From: Acidaminobacter sp.
Lineage (GTDB): Bacteria > Bacillota_A > Clostridia > Peptostreptococcales > Acidaminobacteraceae
NCBI GenBank assembly: GCA_009881125.1
Contig: WXFH01000031.1
Coordinates: 1-48,191, forward strand
Direction: 5' to 3'
Length of the DNA: 48,191 nt
The position numbers and the translations under genes are program-made. The notes below the pieces were generated by a model. The model did no database searches, had not been told where the DNA came from, and saw only the letters and a program-made list of their open reading frames with translations. This document shows, in pieces, positions 1 through 8,473 of the stretch. Position 1 is the first letter of the stretch, and every line of letters begins with the position of its first letter.

Positions 1-383
1 TAGCCCAGTTCAAGGGCAAATTTATACAAACTCATGTTCACATGTCCACCGCCTGCCAAAACCAGGCTTGGGCGCGTCACATGAACTTCGATAAACACCT
101 TCAGTCCGCCGCCGCAGTGCATAGGCAGTCCATCCGGCGCATCACTGTTAAGAATCATCTCAACCATCTCAGACTTGCCGCTCTTGATAGCCTCCAGTGC
201 GCGGTCAATCACTGTTTTCTCAGCTAAACCGCCACCAATGGTACCTATGATGCCTCCCTCTTCCAGGACTATCATCTTCCCGCTGTGGCGTGGTGTGGAT
301 CCCTTTGATTCAATAATTGTGGCCATAGCAAAGGGCACATTTGCTTTCACCAGTTCTGATGCACGTTCGTAAAGATCAAGCAT
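1..383 (-). CDS. XdhC/CoxI-family protein, 5' part (partial)
   Basis: This reading frame starts at ATG 383 behind an AGGAG ribosome binding site and runs off the left edge, giving about 127 residues. It shows the XdhC/CoxI N-terminal signature: a GSTPR-type motif (ESKGSTPRHSGK), a GGGLAE segment and a conserved MHCGGG cysteine motif. It then enters the Rossmann-like region (LAGGGHV). Proteins of this family help insert or sulfurate the molybdenum cofactor of xanthine dehydrogenase-type hydroxylases; a few act in selenium-dependent hydroxylases. The gene lies downstream of a nucleoside importer, which fits purine uptake and catabolism. That link is inference, because the enzyme itself is not in the window. 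Confidence 0.85.
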   Translation of the reverse strand, partial: MLDLYERASELVKANVPFAMATIIESKGSTPRHSGKMIVLEEGGIIGTIGGGLAEKTVIDRALEAIKSGKSEMVEMILNSDAPDGLPMHCGGGLKVFIEVHVTRPSLVLAGGGHVNMSLYKFALELG

Positions 384-468
384 GCGCTCACTCCTATCTT
401 CGACACCGTACTTAATAGTGCCATGCAAATACTAAACCAGACATCGTGTGATTTTCAGCAGTACTCTT

Positions 469-497
469 ATTATACTCTTATTTTGCATCAAATTGAA
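469..497 (-). promoter_or_regulatory. Possible promoter for the XdhC-like gene
   Basis: A perfect TATAAT (474-469) lies 17 nt after a weak -35 (TTCAAT, 497-492), about 90 nt before the XdhC start. The -35 matches only three consensus positions. The surrounding 384-627 stretch otherwise holds no gene that I can support. Confidence 0.35.
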
Positions 498-627
498 GGC
501 AAAAAGAAACCACGGACTTACATTGACGCTCTTCCATTTGCTTCAATGCCGATTTTCCAGCAACAAACAAAATGAAGGCGAAGACCCTAAGGTCCCCACC
601 CCCATTATGACACTTCTAAGTTCACAC

Positions 628-1566
628 TCAATGATGCGCTTTATCGTAAGGCTGTCCACTGGCTTTAGGTGCCACGGCTTTTCCGACAGCGCCAACGAGA
701 ACCAGAATGGTCGCGACGTATGGCAGCATTCTCAGGAACTCTGAAGGAATCCAGCCTATCCCCAGTGTGGAGGCTTGAATTTCAATAGCTTCAGCGAATC
801 CAAAGAACAGGCAGGCAAGCAGCGCACCAATTGGATGCCACTTGCCAAAGATCATGGCGGCAAGGGCAATAAAGCCTTTGCCTGAAGTCATACCCTCACG
901 GAACATATTGACTGCGCCAATAGAGAGTGATGCCCCAGCAAGACCGGCAAGCGCGCCGGAAATCATCACACAGATATACCTGATTTTATAAACATTGATA
1001 CCCACTGTATCCGCTGCTTTTGGGTGTTCCCCTACCGCTCTGATTCTCAGCCCGAACGGCGTCTTAAACAGCACGAAGTACGCAAGGCCGACCACTATGA
1101 ACGCCAAATAGACAAATGGATTCAGTCCGCTGAAAAAGCTTCCTAAAACCGGTATGTCATTAAGAAATTGCAGTGCTTCAGGACTTCTGGACAACCCGCC
1201 ACGGATTGGATCGGTCTGTCCCGAACGGCCATAAATGACCTCAAGGAGATATGCCGCGAGACTTCCTGCCAGCAGGTTAATGGCAACGCCGGCAACGACC
1301 TGGTTCGCCCTGAGATGAATGGCCAGCACACCCAGAATCAGCGATGTCATCATGCCCATAGTCATAGCAACCAAAATAGCCACCCAAGGATTGGGAACAT
1401 ACCGGAAGGTTAAAATCGCGAAGAACGCGCCCATAATCATGATGCCTTCCAGCGCAATATTTACCACGCCTGAGCGCTCAGTGAAAACGCCGCCGATGGA
1501 CGCGAATATTAGCGGTGTAGCCAGACGCAAGGTCGATGCGAGAATGGCCATAATAATGATCATCAT
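628..1566 (-). CDS. Nucleoside/BMP-type ABC transporter permease 2
   Basis: This is a 312-residue, very hydrophobic protein of the branched-chain-type permease superfamily (BPD_transp_2). It contains the family segment NIALEGIMIMGAF near residue 36 and the GINVYKIRYICVMISGALAG stretch typical of NupQ/YufQ-type permeases. It should form half of the membrane channel of a nucleoside importer. Its ATG overlaps the stop codon of the upstream permease (ATGA), indicating translational coupling. A GGAGG site lies just upstream, inside the end of that gene. By B. subtilis analogy it would be NupQ of the NupNOPQ guanosine importer; the true substrate is not shown by sequence. Confidence 0.9.
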   Translation of the reverse strand: MMIIIMAILASTLRLATPLIFASIGGVFTERSGVVNIALEGIMIMGAFFAILTFRYVPNPWVAILVAMTMGMMTSLILGVLAIHLRANQVVAGVAINLLAGSLAAYLLEVIYGRSGQTDPIRGGLSRSPEALQFLNDIPVLGSFFSGLNPFVYLAFIVVGLAYFVLFKTPFGLRIRAVGEHPKAADTVGINVYKIRYICVMISGALAGLAGASLSIGAVNMFREGMTSGKGFIALAAMIFGKWHPIGALLACLFFGFAEAIEIQASTLGIGWIPSEFLRMLPYVATILVLVGAVGKAVAPKASGQPYDKAHH

Positions 1567-2684
1567 TTCTCAGCCACCTCCGTCTTAGGGCCTTTCCGTC
1601 TGAATTTCTTCTTCAGATCCGGGAAGTACTGCAGTATTGCTTCACCGGCAATGAAGATGATAATGATGCCCTGAATAATTCCAACAACTTCCTTTGGAAT
1701 TCCGGCGATCTGCATCTTGCGCTCACCGTTAGCCAGGATACCAAATAAGAGCGCGCTTGCAAGGACACCCAGCGGATGATTCTTGCCCACCAGAGCTACT
1801 GCTATGCCAGTAAAGCCATATCCTGCTGAAGCAGGCGCCTGGTCGATTTTGAAAGTCAGCCCGGAGACCAGAGTCGCGCCGGCCAGACCCGAAAGCATAC
1901 CGGAAATAAACATGGCTTTGATGATATTTTTCGAGATTGAAATGCCGCCATATTCAGAGGCGAACGGATTTGAGCCAACTGAACGGATTTCGTAGCCCAT
2001 GGTCGTTTTATAAAGCAGGAACCACATAACAAATGCCGCAGCTACTGCGATAAATATACCAGTGTGAAGACTTGAGCTTCCAAAGATAGGCATTAAATCC
2101 GACATATTGGACAATCTTGCATTTTCGCCGAGGATTACTGAATGCGCTTTTTGGACATCCCCTTGAAGGGTGGATGGGTTTAAAGAAGTCCGAATGAAAA
2201 AATTCGTTAAAAACAATGCAGTGTAGTTGAGCATAATGGTGACAATAACTTCATGAACGCCCAGTTTAGCCTTCAATACACCAGGGATCGCAGCCCAAAG
2301 ACCGCCACCGAGGGCCCCTGCGGTCAGGATTATTGGAATCAACAAAGGTGCCGGGAGGTCTCGGAAGATGTAGCCGGCGGTAACTGTAAATAGTGTGCCT
2401 ATGACAAACTGACCCTCAGCGCCAATATTGAACAGTCCGCAGCGAAATGCAAACGCAATGGACAACCCTGTAAAGATGAGGGGTGTCGTTTTTAATAAAG
2501 TCTCACCAATGCGGCTCATGCCGAACATGCTGCCGCTGATCAGCGCATAATAGGCCACGAAAGGATTATTGCCGGTCAAAATGATAAAGATGGAGCCAAT
2601 CAGGAAAGCGAGAAAAATCGACAGCAGCGGAAATTTAAAATTGTCCCATAGCTGCGCCCAGCGGCTTTCAGTTGTTTTTTCCAT
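1563..2684 (-). CDS. Nucleoside/BMP-type ABC transporter permease 1
   Basis: A 373-residue integral membrane protein of the same permease superfamily, with an extra N-terminal membrane segment (about residues 18-37). It carries the typical GLFNIGAEGQFVIG motif near residue 85 and a second conserved stretch, YEIRSVGSNPFASEYGGI. It pairs with the downstream permease to form the channel (NupP/YufP-like). The start ATG has a strong GGAGGGGG site and lies 17 nt inside the 3' end of the ATPase gene, so the ATPase and both permeases form one translationally linked unit. Confidence 0.9.
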   Translation of the reverse strand: MEKTTESRWAQLWDNFKFPLLSIFLAFLIGSIFIILTGNNPFVAYYALISGSMFGMSRIGETLLKTTPLIFTGLSIAFAFRCGLFNIGAEGQFVIGTLFTVTAGYIFRDLPAPLLIPIILTAGALGGGLWAAIPGVLKAKLGVHEVIVTIMLNYTALFLTNFFIRTSLNPSTLQGDVQKAHSVILGENARLSNMSDLMPIFGSSSLHTGIFIAVAAAFVMWFLLYKTTMGYEIRSVGSNPFASEYGGISISKNIIKAMFISGMLSGLAGATLVSGLTFKIDQAPASAGYGFTGIAVALVGKNHPLGVLASALLFGILANGERKMQIAGIPKEVVGIIQGIIIIFIAGEAILQYFPDLKKKFRRKGPKTEVAEK

Positions 2685-4221
2685 GATCCCCCTCCTTATC
2701 CTCGGCTGTTTTGTTCAGGGAACCGCCCGCCATGAGTATGCCAAGTTCACGCTCTGTCGCCTTGCTGCCTTCAACGAGTCCGACTATGGCGCCATCATAG
2801 ATGACAGCGATCCGGTCCGCGAGCGCCATAACTTCATCAAGTTCAAGAGAGACGAGCAGTACGGCTTTACCATGATCCCTTTGTTCCACGAGACGCTTAT
2901 GAATAAATTCAATGGCGCCAACGTCCACACCCCGTGTCGGCTGTGATGCGATCAGCATCATTGGATCGCGCATGAGCTCTCGGGCGACGATCAGCTTTTG
3001 TTGGTTGCCGCCGGATAACGCGCTGGCAGCAACATTCTCACTAGGCGTTCTGACATCAAATTCAGCAATCAGTCCGCGGCTGTATTCGTGAATTTTAGGA
3101 TAATTCATGATGCCATTTTTGCTGAAGGGCTCTTTTTTGTGACTGCCCAGAATTGAGTTTTCAGCCAGAGTATGAGACATGACGAGACCTCGCTTCTGCC
3201 GGTCTTCGGGAATGTGAGAGATGCCTTCTTCAATGATGTCTTTGGTGTGGGCTTTGAAAATATTATTGCCAGCAAATCTGATGCTTCCGGATTCAGGTTT
3301 TCTAAGTCCCGTCAGAACCTCGACCAATTCCGTCTGCCCATTGCCATCAACACCAGCTATGGCAAGAATCTCACCAGCCCGCACATTAAAGCTGCAGCCC
3401 TTGAGCACCGGAACTTTCCTATTGTTGTGGCATTTCAGATTTTCGACTTCGAGAAGAACCTCACCTGGCTCACGCGGCATTTTATCAACCTCAAGGTTAA
3501 CCTTACGTCCAACCATCAGCTCAGCCAATTGGTCTACTGACGTATTTTCATTGACCAGGGTTTCAACGTTTTTTCCTCGCCTGATCACTGTGACCCGGTC
3601 ACTCAATGCCATAACTTCCTTTAACTTGTGGGTAATCAAGATGATGGATTTGCCCTGATCTGTCAATCTGTGCATGATAATGCCCAGTTCCTCGATTTCC
3701 TGAGGCGTCAGAACCGCGGTTGGCTCGTCAAGGATCAGGATTTCGGCACCTCTGTACAGCGCTTTTAGAATCTCGACGCGTTGCTGCATCCCGACGGTGA
3801 TATCATGGATCACAGCGTCCGGATCGACCTGTAAACCGTATAAATTGGATATTTCCCTAACATCCGCTCTGGCCTTTTCAATGTCTAGCCTGATGCCTTT
3901 TTTGGGTTCAGAGCCGAGGATGATATTTTCCGCAACAGTAAATGGCTCCACCAGCATGAAGTGCTGATGCACCATGCCTATCCCATAGCCGATGGCGACA
4001 TTTGGATCTTTGATATCAACTTTTTTTCCATGAATATAAATTTCGCCGGAAGTCGGCGTATAAAGTCCGTATAACTGGTTCATTAAAGTCGTTTTACCCG
4101 CGCCGTTTTCTCCAAGAAGAACGTGGATTTCTCCCTGTTCCAGAGTGAAGTCGACTTCATCATTCGCAATGACATTAGGAAATTTTTTTGTTATTTTCTT
4201 CATTTCTACAACATGAGGCAC
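2668..4221 (-). CDS. Nucleoside/BMP-type ABC transporter ATPase (two nucleotide-binding domains)
   Basis: A double ABC ATPase of 517 residues that energises the importer. The first domain has Walker A GENGAGKT (about residues 37-44) and Walker B LILDEPT. The second has a degenerate Walker A (DGNGQTE) and the signature LSGGNQQK, an asymmetry typical of this and the RbsA/MglA-like families. I chose the GTG at 4221 because GGAGGG lies 7 nt upstream and homologous proteins begin at about this point ([13 protein letters not shown]). A longer frame open to 4272 would run back into the terminator hairpin of the preceding gene and is unlikely. Confidence 0.9.
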   Translation of the reverse strand: MPHVVEMKKITKKFPNVIANDEVDFTLEQGEIHVLLGENGAGKTTLMNQLYGLYTPTSGEIYIHGKKVDIKDPNVAIGYGIGMVHQHFMLVEPFTVAENIILGSEPKKGIRLDIEKARADVREISNLYGLQVDPDAVIHDITVGMQQRVEILKALYRGAEILILDEPTAVLTPQEIEELGIIMHRLTDQGKSIILITHKLKEVMALSDRVTVIRRGKNVETLVNENTSVDQLAELMVGRKVNLEVDKMPREPGEVLLEVENLKCHNNRKVPVLKGCSFNVRAGEILAIAGVDGNGQTELVEVLTGLRKPESGSIRFAGNNIFKAHTKDIIEEGISHIPEDRQKRGLVMSHTLAENSILGSHKKEPFSKNGIMNYPKIHEYSRGLIAEFDVRTPSENVAASALSGGNQQKLIVARELMRDPMMLIASQPTRGVDVGAIEFIHKRLVEQRDHGKAVLLVSLELDEVMALADRIAVIYDGAIVGLVEGSKATERELGILMAGGSLNKTAEDKEGDHGKNN

Positions 4222-4249
4222 TAGTGATCCCTCCAGTCTGCTCGATAAA

Positions 4250-4281
4250 AATTGAGTCGGATGTCGTAACATCCGACTCAG
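4250..4281 (-). terminator. Terminator between bmpA-like gene and ATPase gene
   Basis: A 12-bp perfect stem (arms 4253-4264 and 4269-4280) with a 4-nt loop is followed on the minus strand by ATTTTTA. It begins about 20 nt after the lipoprotein gene stop. It probably lets only part of the transcripts reach the ATPase and permeases, so that binding protein is made in excess. Confidence 0.8.
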
Positions 4282-4301
4282 AAAGATTGCTTCTCTGGTT
4301 A

Positions 4302-5303
4302 TTAGAGTGTTGGTGCAGTAAAGGCAGTGAATTCAGCTTCTGTTTGAGGTACTGTGAATTCGCCATTTTTGATGGCTTCCATGTACTTGTCTGCTTCAGC
4401 TTTAAGATCGTCAGTCAAGTTGCCGGCGTTGTCAGAGTAACCAATGCCGTTGTTGGAGATATCAAAAGTATGGATTGTGCCTGTGAAAGTGCCGTCCACA
4501 ACTTCTTTAGTGACAGCATAAACGCTCTCGTCAACACGTTTGATCATGGAGCAGAGAACATTTGTTGGAGACAGCGCAGATTGGTCCTGGTCAACGCCAA
4601 TTGCCCAGAAGCCTTGCTCCTCAGCAGCTTGAATCAAACCAACGCCTACGCCGCCAGCGGCGTGGAAGATGACGTCAGCGCCGGCTTGGTGCTGAACGAT
4701 CGCTATTTCCTTGCCTTTTGCTGCGTCATCAAATGAGTCTGCATAGTTGACGAAGACTTCTGCATCAGGGTTGACTGCTTTGACACCGGCGCGGAAGCCG
4801 TATTCGAATTTCTCGATCAGAGGGAATTTCATACCGCCAATGAAACCAATTTTGTCAGTTTCAGTTTTGAGACCGGCAATGACACCCACGAGGAATGACC
4901 CCTCGTGCTCTGCAAAAGTAATGGATGCGACATTAGGCATCTCTACAACAGAGTCGACAAGCGCGAATTTTTGCTCTGGGAACTTTTCAGCTGCCTGCAT
5001 CATAGCATCATTGAAAAGGAACCCGACACCAATAATAAGCTCAACGTTTTCTTCAGAGAATGAAGTCAGGTTTGGCAGATAGTCATCTGCTGTGGCAGAT
5101 TCAAGAACCTTGCGCTCTACGCCAAAGTCAGTTTCTGCACGCTCAAGGCCATACCATGCAGAGTCGTTGAAGGATTGGTCCCCAAGTCCGCCAGTGTCTG
5201 TAATCATGCCTACGACAACGCTTTCTTTTGTCTCACCGCAGCCTGCGAGCGCTCCGGCCGCAAGTATAACGATGAGCAGTAATGCAAATAGCTTCTTCAT
5301 CAT
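4302..5303 (-). CDS. bmpA: BMP-family nucleoside-binding lipoprotein
   Basis: A 333-residue BMP/PnrA-type substrate-binding lipoprotein. The N-terminus has a charged start (MMKKL), a hydrophobic core and a lipobox (LAGC) with the lipidated cysteine near residue 21. The mature part carries family segments such as GMITDTGGLGDQSFNDSAW, which binds nucleosides in characterised members. It would capture purine nucleosides outside the membrane and deliver them to the permease pair encoded downstream. The ATG at 5303 is preferred because AGGAGG lies 6 nt upstream; the ATG at 5318 sits before that site. Its own promoter and long leader suggest separate control. Confidence 0.93.
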   Translation of the reverse strand: MMKKLFALLLIVILAAGALAGCGETKESVVVGMITDTGGLGDQSFNDSAWYGLERAETDFGVERKVLESATADDYLPNLTSFSEENVELIIGVGFLFNDAMMQAAEKFPEQKFALVDSVVEMPNVASITFAEHEGSFLVGVIAGLKTETDKIGFIGGMKFPLIEKFEYGFRAGVKAVNPDAEVFVNYADSFDDAAKGKEIAIVQHQAGADVIFHAAGGVGVGLIQAAEEQGFWAIGVDQDQSALSPTNVLCSMIKRVDESVYAVTKEVVDGTFTGTIHTFDISNNGIGYSDNAGNLTDDLKAEADKYMEAIKNGEFTVPQTEAEFTAFTAPTL

Positions 5304-5503
5304 CCCGTTCCTCCTCATTTTTCAGGTTGTGCCAAATGTCCTTTTTATATCGCAAAAAAATTCACCAGAAGACCTACAACACAGAGTACCTCGCACTGCG
5401 AGTATTGACCCGCACTTCAAACTTTCCGATGTTGTTAATAATCTTGACTGGCGACTCTTCCTGCACTCTCTAGTGGACAGGCTCACCTCATGTTGTTGAA
5501 TAC
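5304..5503 (-). promoter_or_regulatory. Long structured 5' leader of bmpA (unassigned)
   Basis: The stretch between the predicted transcription start (about 5503) and the bmpA ATG is about 200 nt, without an open frame I would defend. It contains an outer pairing (ACAACA near the 5' end with TGTTGT about 120 nt later) and an inner CTCGC-AGT-GCGAG hairpin. It does not match the conserved cores of the purine, glycine, SAM, lysine or cobalamin riboswitches as I know them. I call it only a candidate regulatory leader. Confidence 0.4.
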
Positions 5504-5509
5504 ATCTTA

Positions 5510-5539
5510 ATTATATCCAAAATTGTCCTCAAGTATCAA
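5510..5539 (-). promoter_or_regulatory. Promoter of bmpA / nucleoside importer
   Basis: On the minus strand TTGATA (5539-5534) is followed after 18 nt by a perfect TATAAT (5515-5510). This is a good sigma-A type promoter and lies just after the terminator of the grd operon. Confidence 0.75.
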
Positions 5540-5555
5540 GCAAAGAACATAATTT

Positions 5556-5602
5556 TTTAGTAAAAAGGCCGGTAGATCGCACATTCCAGCGACTTACCGG
5601 CC
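5556..5602 (-). terminator. Terminator of the glycine reductase operon
   Basis: A GC-rich 14-bp stem (arms 5589-5602 and 5567-5580) with an 8-nt loop is followed on the minus strand by a T-rich run. It lies about 37 nt after the grdD stop codon, so it ends the grd transcript. Confidence 0.9.
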
Positions 5603-5638
5603 TCTCTCAATTCATCTTGGATCAATCCAACCTCTAAA

Positions 5639-6829
5639 CTAGCAAGGTACCGCTTCTTTAGCAAGGAAACCCGCTTCCGCCAGCAGTTTGATTGCGAGCT
5701 CAAGCTTCTCTTCAGCCACCATGACAATTGGTCCGGTGCAGCCCATGCCGCTCTCCGCATAGACGCCCTGCTTCCAAAGCGCTTTAACCGCATCTTCAAG
5801 GTCCATGATGTCAATGCCTGAAACGGAGCCGGTGACGACTTCTTTCGCAGGGGCTTTAACTTCTGTCTCTTCTTCCGCTGCAGCTGATTTTTTTGTATCC
5901 TTGGTCAAGCCTTGAACAATCTTGTCAAAGCCCGCAGCGCGAACTTTGTCAAACTCCGCTTTAGCGACCTCTTTCAGATTGCCCTTAGCGAGCATGGCGC
6001 CGTAACGGATCGCGTTTGCGACAACCGGTACGCCTGATGCTCTTGAGAGGATCAGGATCGCGCGCTCATAGTCAAAGCCAATGCCAGGACCATAGCCAAA
6101 GCCAGTGGCTTCATAGCTTCCGCCGGTTGTAAAGGAAGAGAACATCTTCATCAGGATATTGCCTGTCAGAGTATCTGTGACCATGACGTCGACAGAGCCC
6201 ATGAGCAGGTCGTTGCCGCGCATGACATTGCCGCCGTCTGAACGGCCGGACTCGCCGAAGCTGAGGTCGTAGCCTGCAGCGATCAGCTCTTTGAGTCCGC
6301 GCTCAACGGTACGCGCGTTGTCGACATTCAAAATGCCCACTGAAGGTTTTTGGATCCCCATTGCTTTTGCCGCGACCACACCATAAATGGCGTTTTTCAG
6401 CATAGCTTCAGTTCGGTTGGTCGCAGACGTACCCGTCGTGGTCGCTATGAACATTTCACGGCCGATTCCCGGTGTGACCACACGGCCAACCGTTGAAACG
6501 CCAATTGGGAACGTATAGTGCATGGTGACACAAGACTGGATGTAGCCGCTGTCCAGGAGCTCTTCCATCTTCTTATGCATTTCGTCTTCAGAATTGATTT
6601 CGACCACTTCAAGGGAAGTGTCGCACTTAGGTCCAATCAGGACAATATCGTAGTCCGCGTCGCGAGCCGCAAGTTCTGCGCCTTTGACGAGGTTCTCCAC
6701 GCCATGCTCGCTGCCAAGGGTAGTCAGTCCTACGCGAACGCGGCTGCCGAACTTACCGGTTTGAATGGCATCCGCGATTTCGAGGAACGCATTACCAAGA
6801 ATCTTTTTTACTTCGAGGTTCTCAGACAT
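5639..6829 (-). CDS. grdD: Glycine/sarcosine/betaine reductase component C, alpha subunit GrdD
   Basis: A 396-residue subunit of component C, which takes the carboxymethyl group from the selenoprotein GrdA as an acetyl thioester and releases acetyl phosphate. The fold is PlsX-like. Cys100 in SCVTMHYTFPIG corresponds to the acetyl-carrying cysteine near residue 98 described for Eubacterium acidaminophilum GrdD; a second conserved-looking cysteine lies in GMGCTGP near the C-terminus. An Ala/Glu/Lys-rich linker (about residues 310-330) separates the catalytic part from a short C-terminal domain. GGAGGGG precedes the ATG, and the gap to grdC is 12 nt. It is the last gene of the operon. Confidence 0.95.
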   Translation of the reverse strand: MSENLEVKKILGNAFLEIADAIQTGKFGSRVRVGLTTLGSEHGVENLVKGAELAARDADYDIVLIGPKCDTSLEVVEINSEDEMHKKMEELLDSGYIQSCVTMHYTFPIGVSTVGRVVTPGIGREMFIATTTGTSATNRTEAMLKNAIYGVVAAKAMGIQKPSVGILNVDNARTVERGLKELIAAGYDLSFGESGRSDGGNVMRGNDLLMGSVDVMVTDTLTGNILMKMFSSFTTGGSYEATGFGYGPGIGFDYERAILILSRASGVPVVANAIRYGAMLAKGNLKEVAKAEFDKVRAAGFDKIVQGLTKDTKKSAAAEEETEVKAPAKEVVTGSVSGIDIMDLEDAVKALWKQGVYAESGMGCTGPIVMVAEEKLELAIKLLAEAGFLAKEAVPC

Positions 6830-6841
6830 ATTAGCCCCTCC

Positions 6842-8383
6842 TTACGCGTTTAGCAAGTGAGCGGCAAAACCTCTCATGGCTTCTGCGATCATGTTGTTGA
6901 TTTCTTCCTTGGAGACGGAAGCACCCTCTGAAGCAGTCTCGCCACTGTTTCTCTCGACGACAATGGAAACACCGTCAAACAGGTTCGTCATACGGCCGAG
7001 GAACAGGGAGCCTTTACCAACGATCATTGCGCGGTTCAAGCTGCCAGTCGTCAAATCATCTATGGCAAAACCAGCATATGGCACGCCTGATGGAATGTGG
7101 CCCTGTGTAGGTGCCCAGCCGTTCATGCCGTGCTTCTCAACGAATTCGTTAAGCTGCGTGCGCTCGAGCTCACCACGTTTGACGCCAATTGCAGCAATCA
7201 TTTTGTAGTTGGCTTCAGGAACGTCGCCGGCGCCGGCAGGCTTCGTGATGTCAGGGTTCTGCATTTCTACGGAGTACTTATCGATATCCGTAACTTTGAG
7301 GTTGCCTTTGTCGAGCGGCATTGAAATCAACGCCGTGATAACTGCCTGAGGAGAAGAGCCTGTGCCGACGTTGTGCTTGCCGACTAGGTCTGTTCTGAGA
7401 ACCGGGGAGCTCCCGTCATTTTCAGAAATCAGAAGCGCGAATCCGCCGAGGACGTCCTCAAGAATAGGGAGGCCTTTCTTGACATGGTCTTTGCCGTTCA
7501 TGCCAAGCTTGGCAGTAGCGCCGCCGGCGACGATGACGACATTTTTATAAGTGTCGGCCTTAACGAGAGAAGCCGCTGTAATCAGAGCATGAGTAGGCGC
7601 CGCGCAGAAGCCTCTGAGGTCGGAACCGGTCGCGTTGACTGCGCCGCCCATCTCAGCAATGGATTTTGCGAAGTTGCCGCCGCCACGCTGGTTCATGTCG
7701 CCGCAAGCTTCTTCAGAGCACTCGATCACATAATCAATTGAAAGTGGATCAATGTTGTTTTTAGCTACCAGGTGTTTGAACGCGAGGATGCCGGAAGCCT
7801 TAACAACGAGGTTTTCGAACATGACATGGGCATTGAGGTTGACGTCGACGTCGTGGGCTTTCTTGACGCAGCCGACGAGTTTGCCGTCATGGTAAATCGC
7901 TTCCGCATGGTGGACGTTCACGAGCTCTTCGATCATGGCAAGGGAATCGCCTTCGCCAAGCCTAGCGAGCTCTTCCGGAGTCGCCAGAGCATTCTTGCCA
8001 TATTCCGCTTTCGCCAGATCCATAAAGGACTTCTCGAGCTTGACAAGGTCAAAGACGTCAGAAAGTTTCAGCATGGCAATGAATTCAACTTGTGGCATGA
8101 TCTCGCCGAACTTGCCATCGCGGCTGCTGCCCGGGACATCAACGCCGACCCATGGCTTTTCAAGCTTCCCAAGGGCTTCAGGCGTGAGGTTTCCAATATA
8201 AGTCTGGTTTGGCGCGTAGTTGACAACTTCTTCGAACGTACGAAGATGCTCAGGAACTTTCTTGAGGTATTCCGAATCAGGATTCATTGCTTTCTCAACT
8301 GTTTGAGTTGTACCATTGTGCATGATCATGTCCGGCGTGTGCACGAGCACATAACCGGCCGCTTTCAATACTGCGTAGGACAT
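6842..8383 (-). CDS. grdC: Glycine/sarcosine/betaine reductase component C, beta subunit GrdC
   Basis: A 513-residue thiolase/ketoacyl-synthase-like (FabH-like) subunit of component C that works with GrdD to turn the carboxymethyl-selenoether into acetyl phosphate. Family hallmarks include the IDYVIECSEEACGDMNQRGG segment and a second Cys-containing segment LRGFCAAPTHAL. The ATG at 8383 has a canonical GGAGGTG 6 nt upstream and gives the usual N-terminus MSYAVLKAAGYVLVHTPDM. The frame stays open to 8437, but that extension lacks a binding site. The gene follows grdB after about 90 nt. Confidence 0.95.
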   Translation of the reverse strand: MSYAVLKAAGYVLVHTPDMIMHNGTTQTVEKAMNPDSEYLKKVPEHLRTFEEVVNYAPNQTYIGNLTPEALGKLEKPWVGVDVPGSSRDGKFGEIMPQVEFIAMLKLSDVFDLVKLEKSFMDLAKAEYGKNALATPEELARLGEGDSLAMIEELVNVHHAEAIYHDGKLVGCVKKAHDVDVNLNAHVMFENLVVKASGILAFKHLVAKNNIDPLSIDYVIECSEEACGDMNQRGGGNFAKSIAEMGGAVNATGSDLRGFCAAPTHALITAASLVKADTYKNVVIVAGGATAKLGMNGKDHVKKGLPILEDVLGGFALLISENDGSSPVLRTDLVGKHNVGTGSSPQAVITALISMPLDKGNLKVTDIDKYSVEMQNPDITKPAGAGDVPEANYKMIAAIGVKRGELERTQLNEFVEKHGMNGWAPTQGHIPSGVPYAGFAIDDLTTGSLNRAMIVGKGSLFLGRMTNLFDGVSIVVERNSGETASEGASVSKEEINNMIAEAMRGFAAHLLNA

Positions 8384-8473
8384 TTTACACCTCCGAATAA
8401 TGTTTAAATAGGTTGAGGCTAGAGGCCTGCACTGCACATACCCTTCACCTCAACCTATTCAGGTCAAATTATA

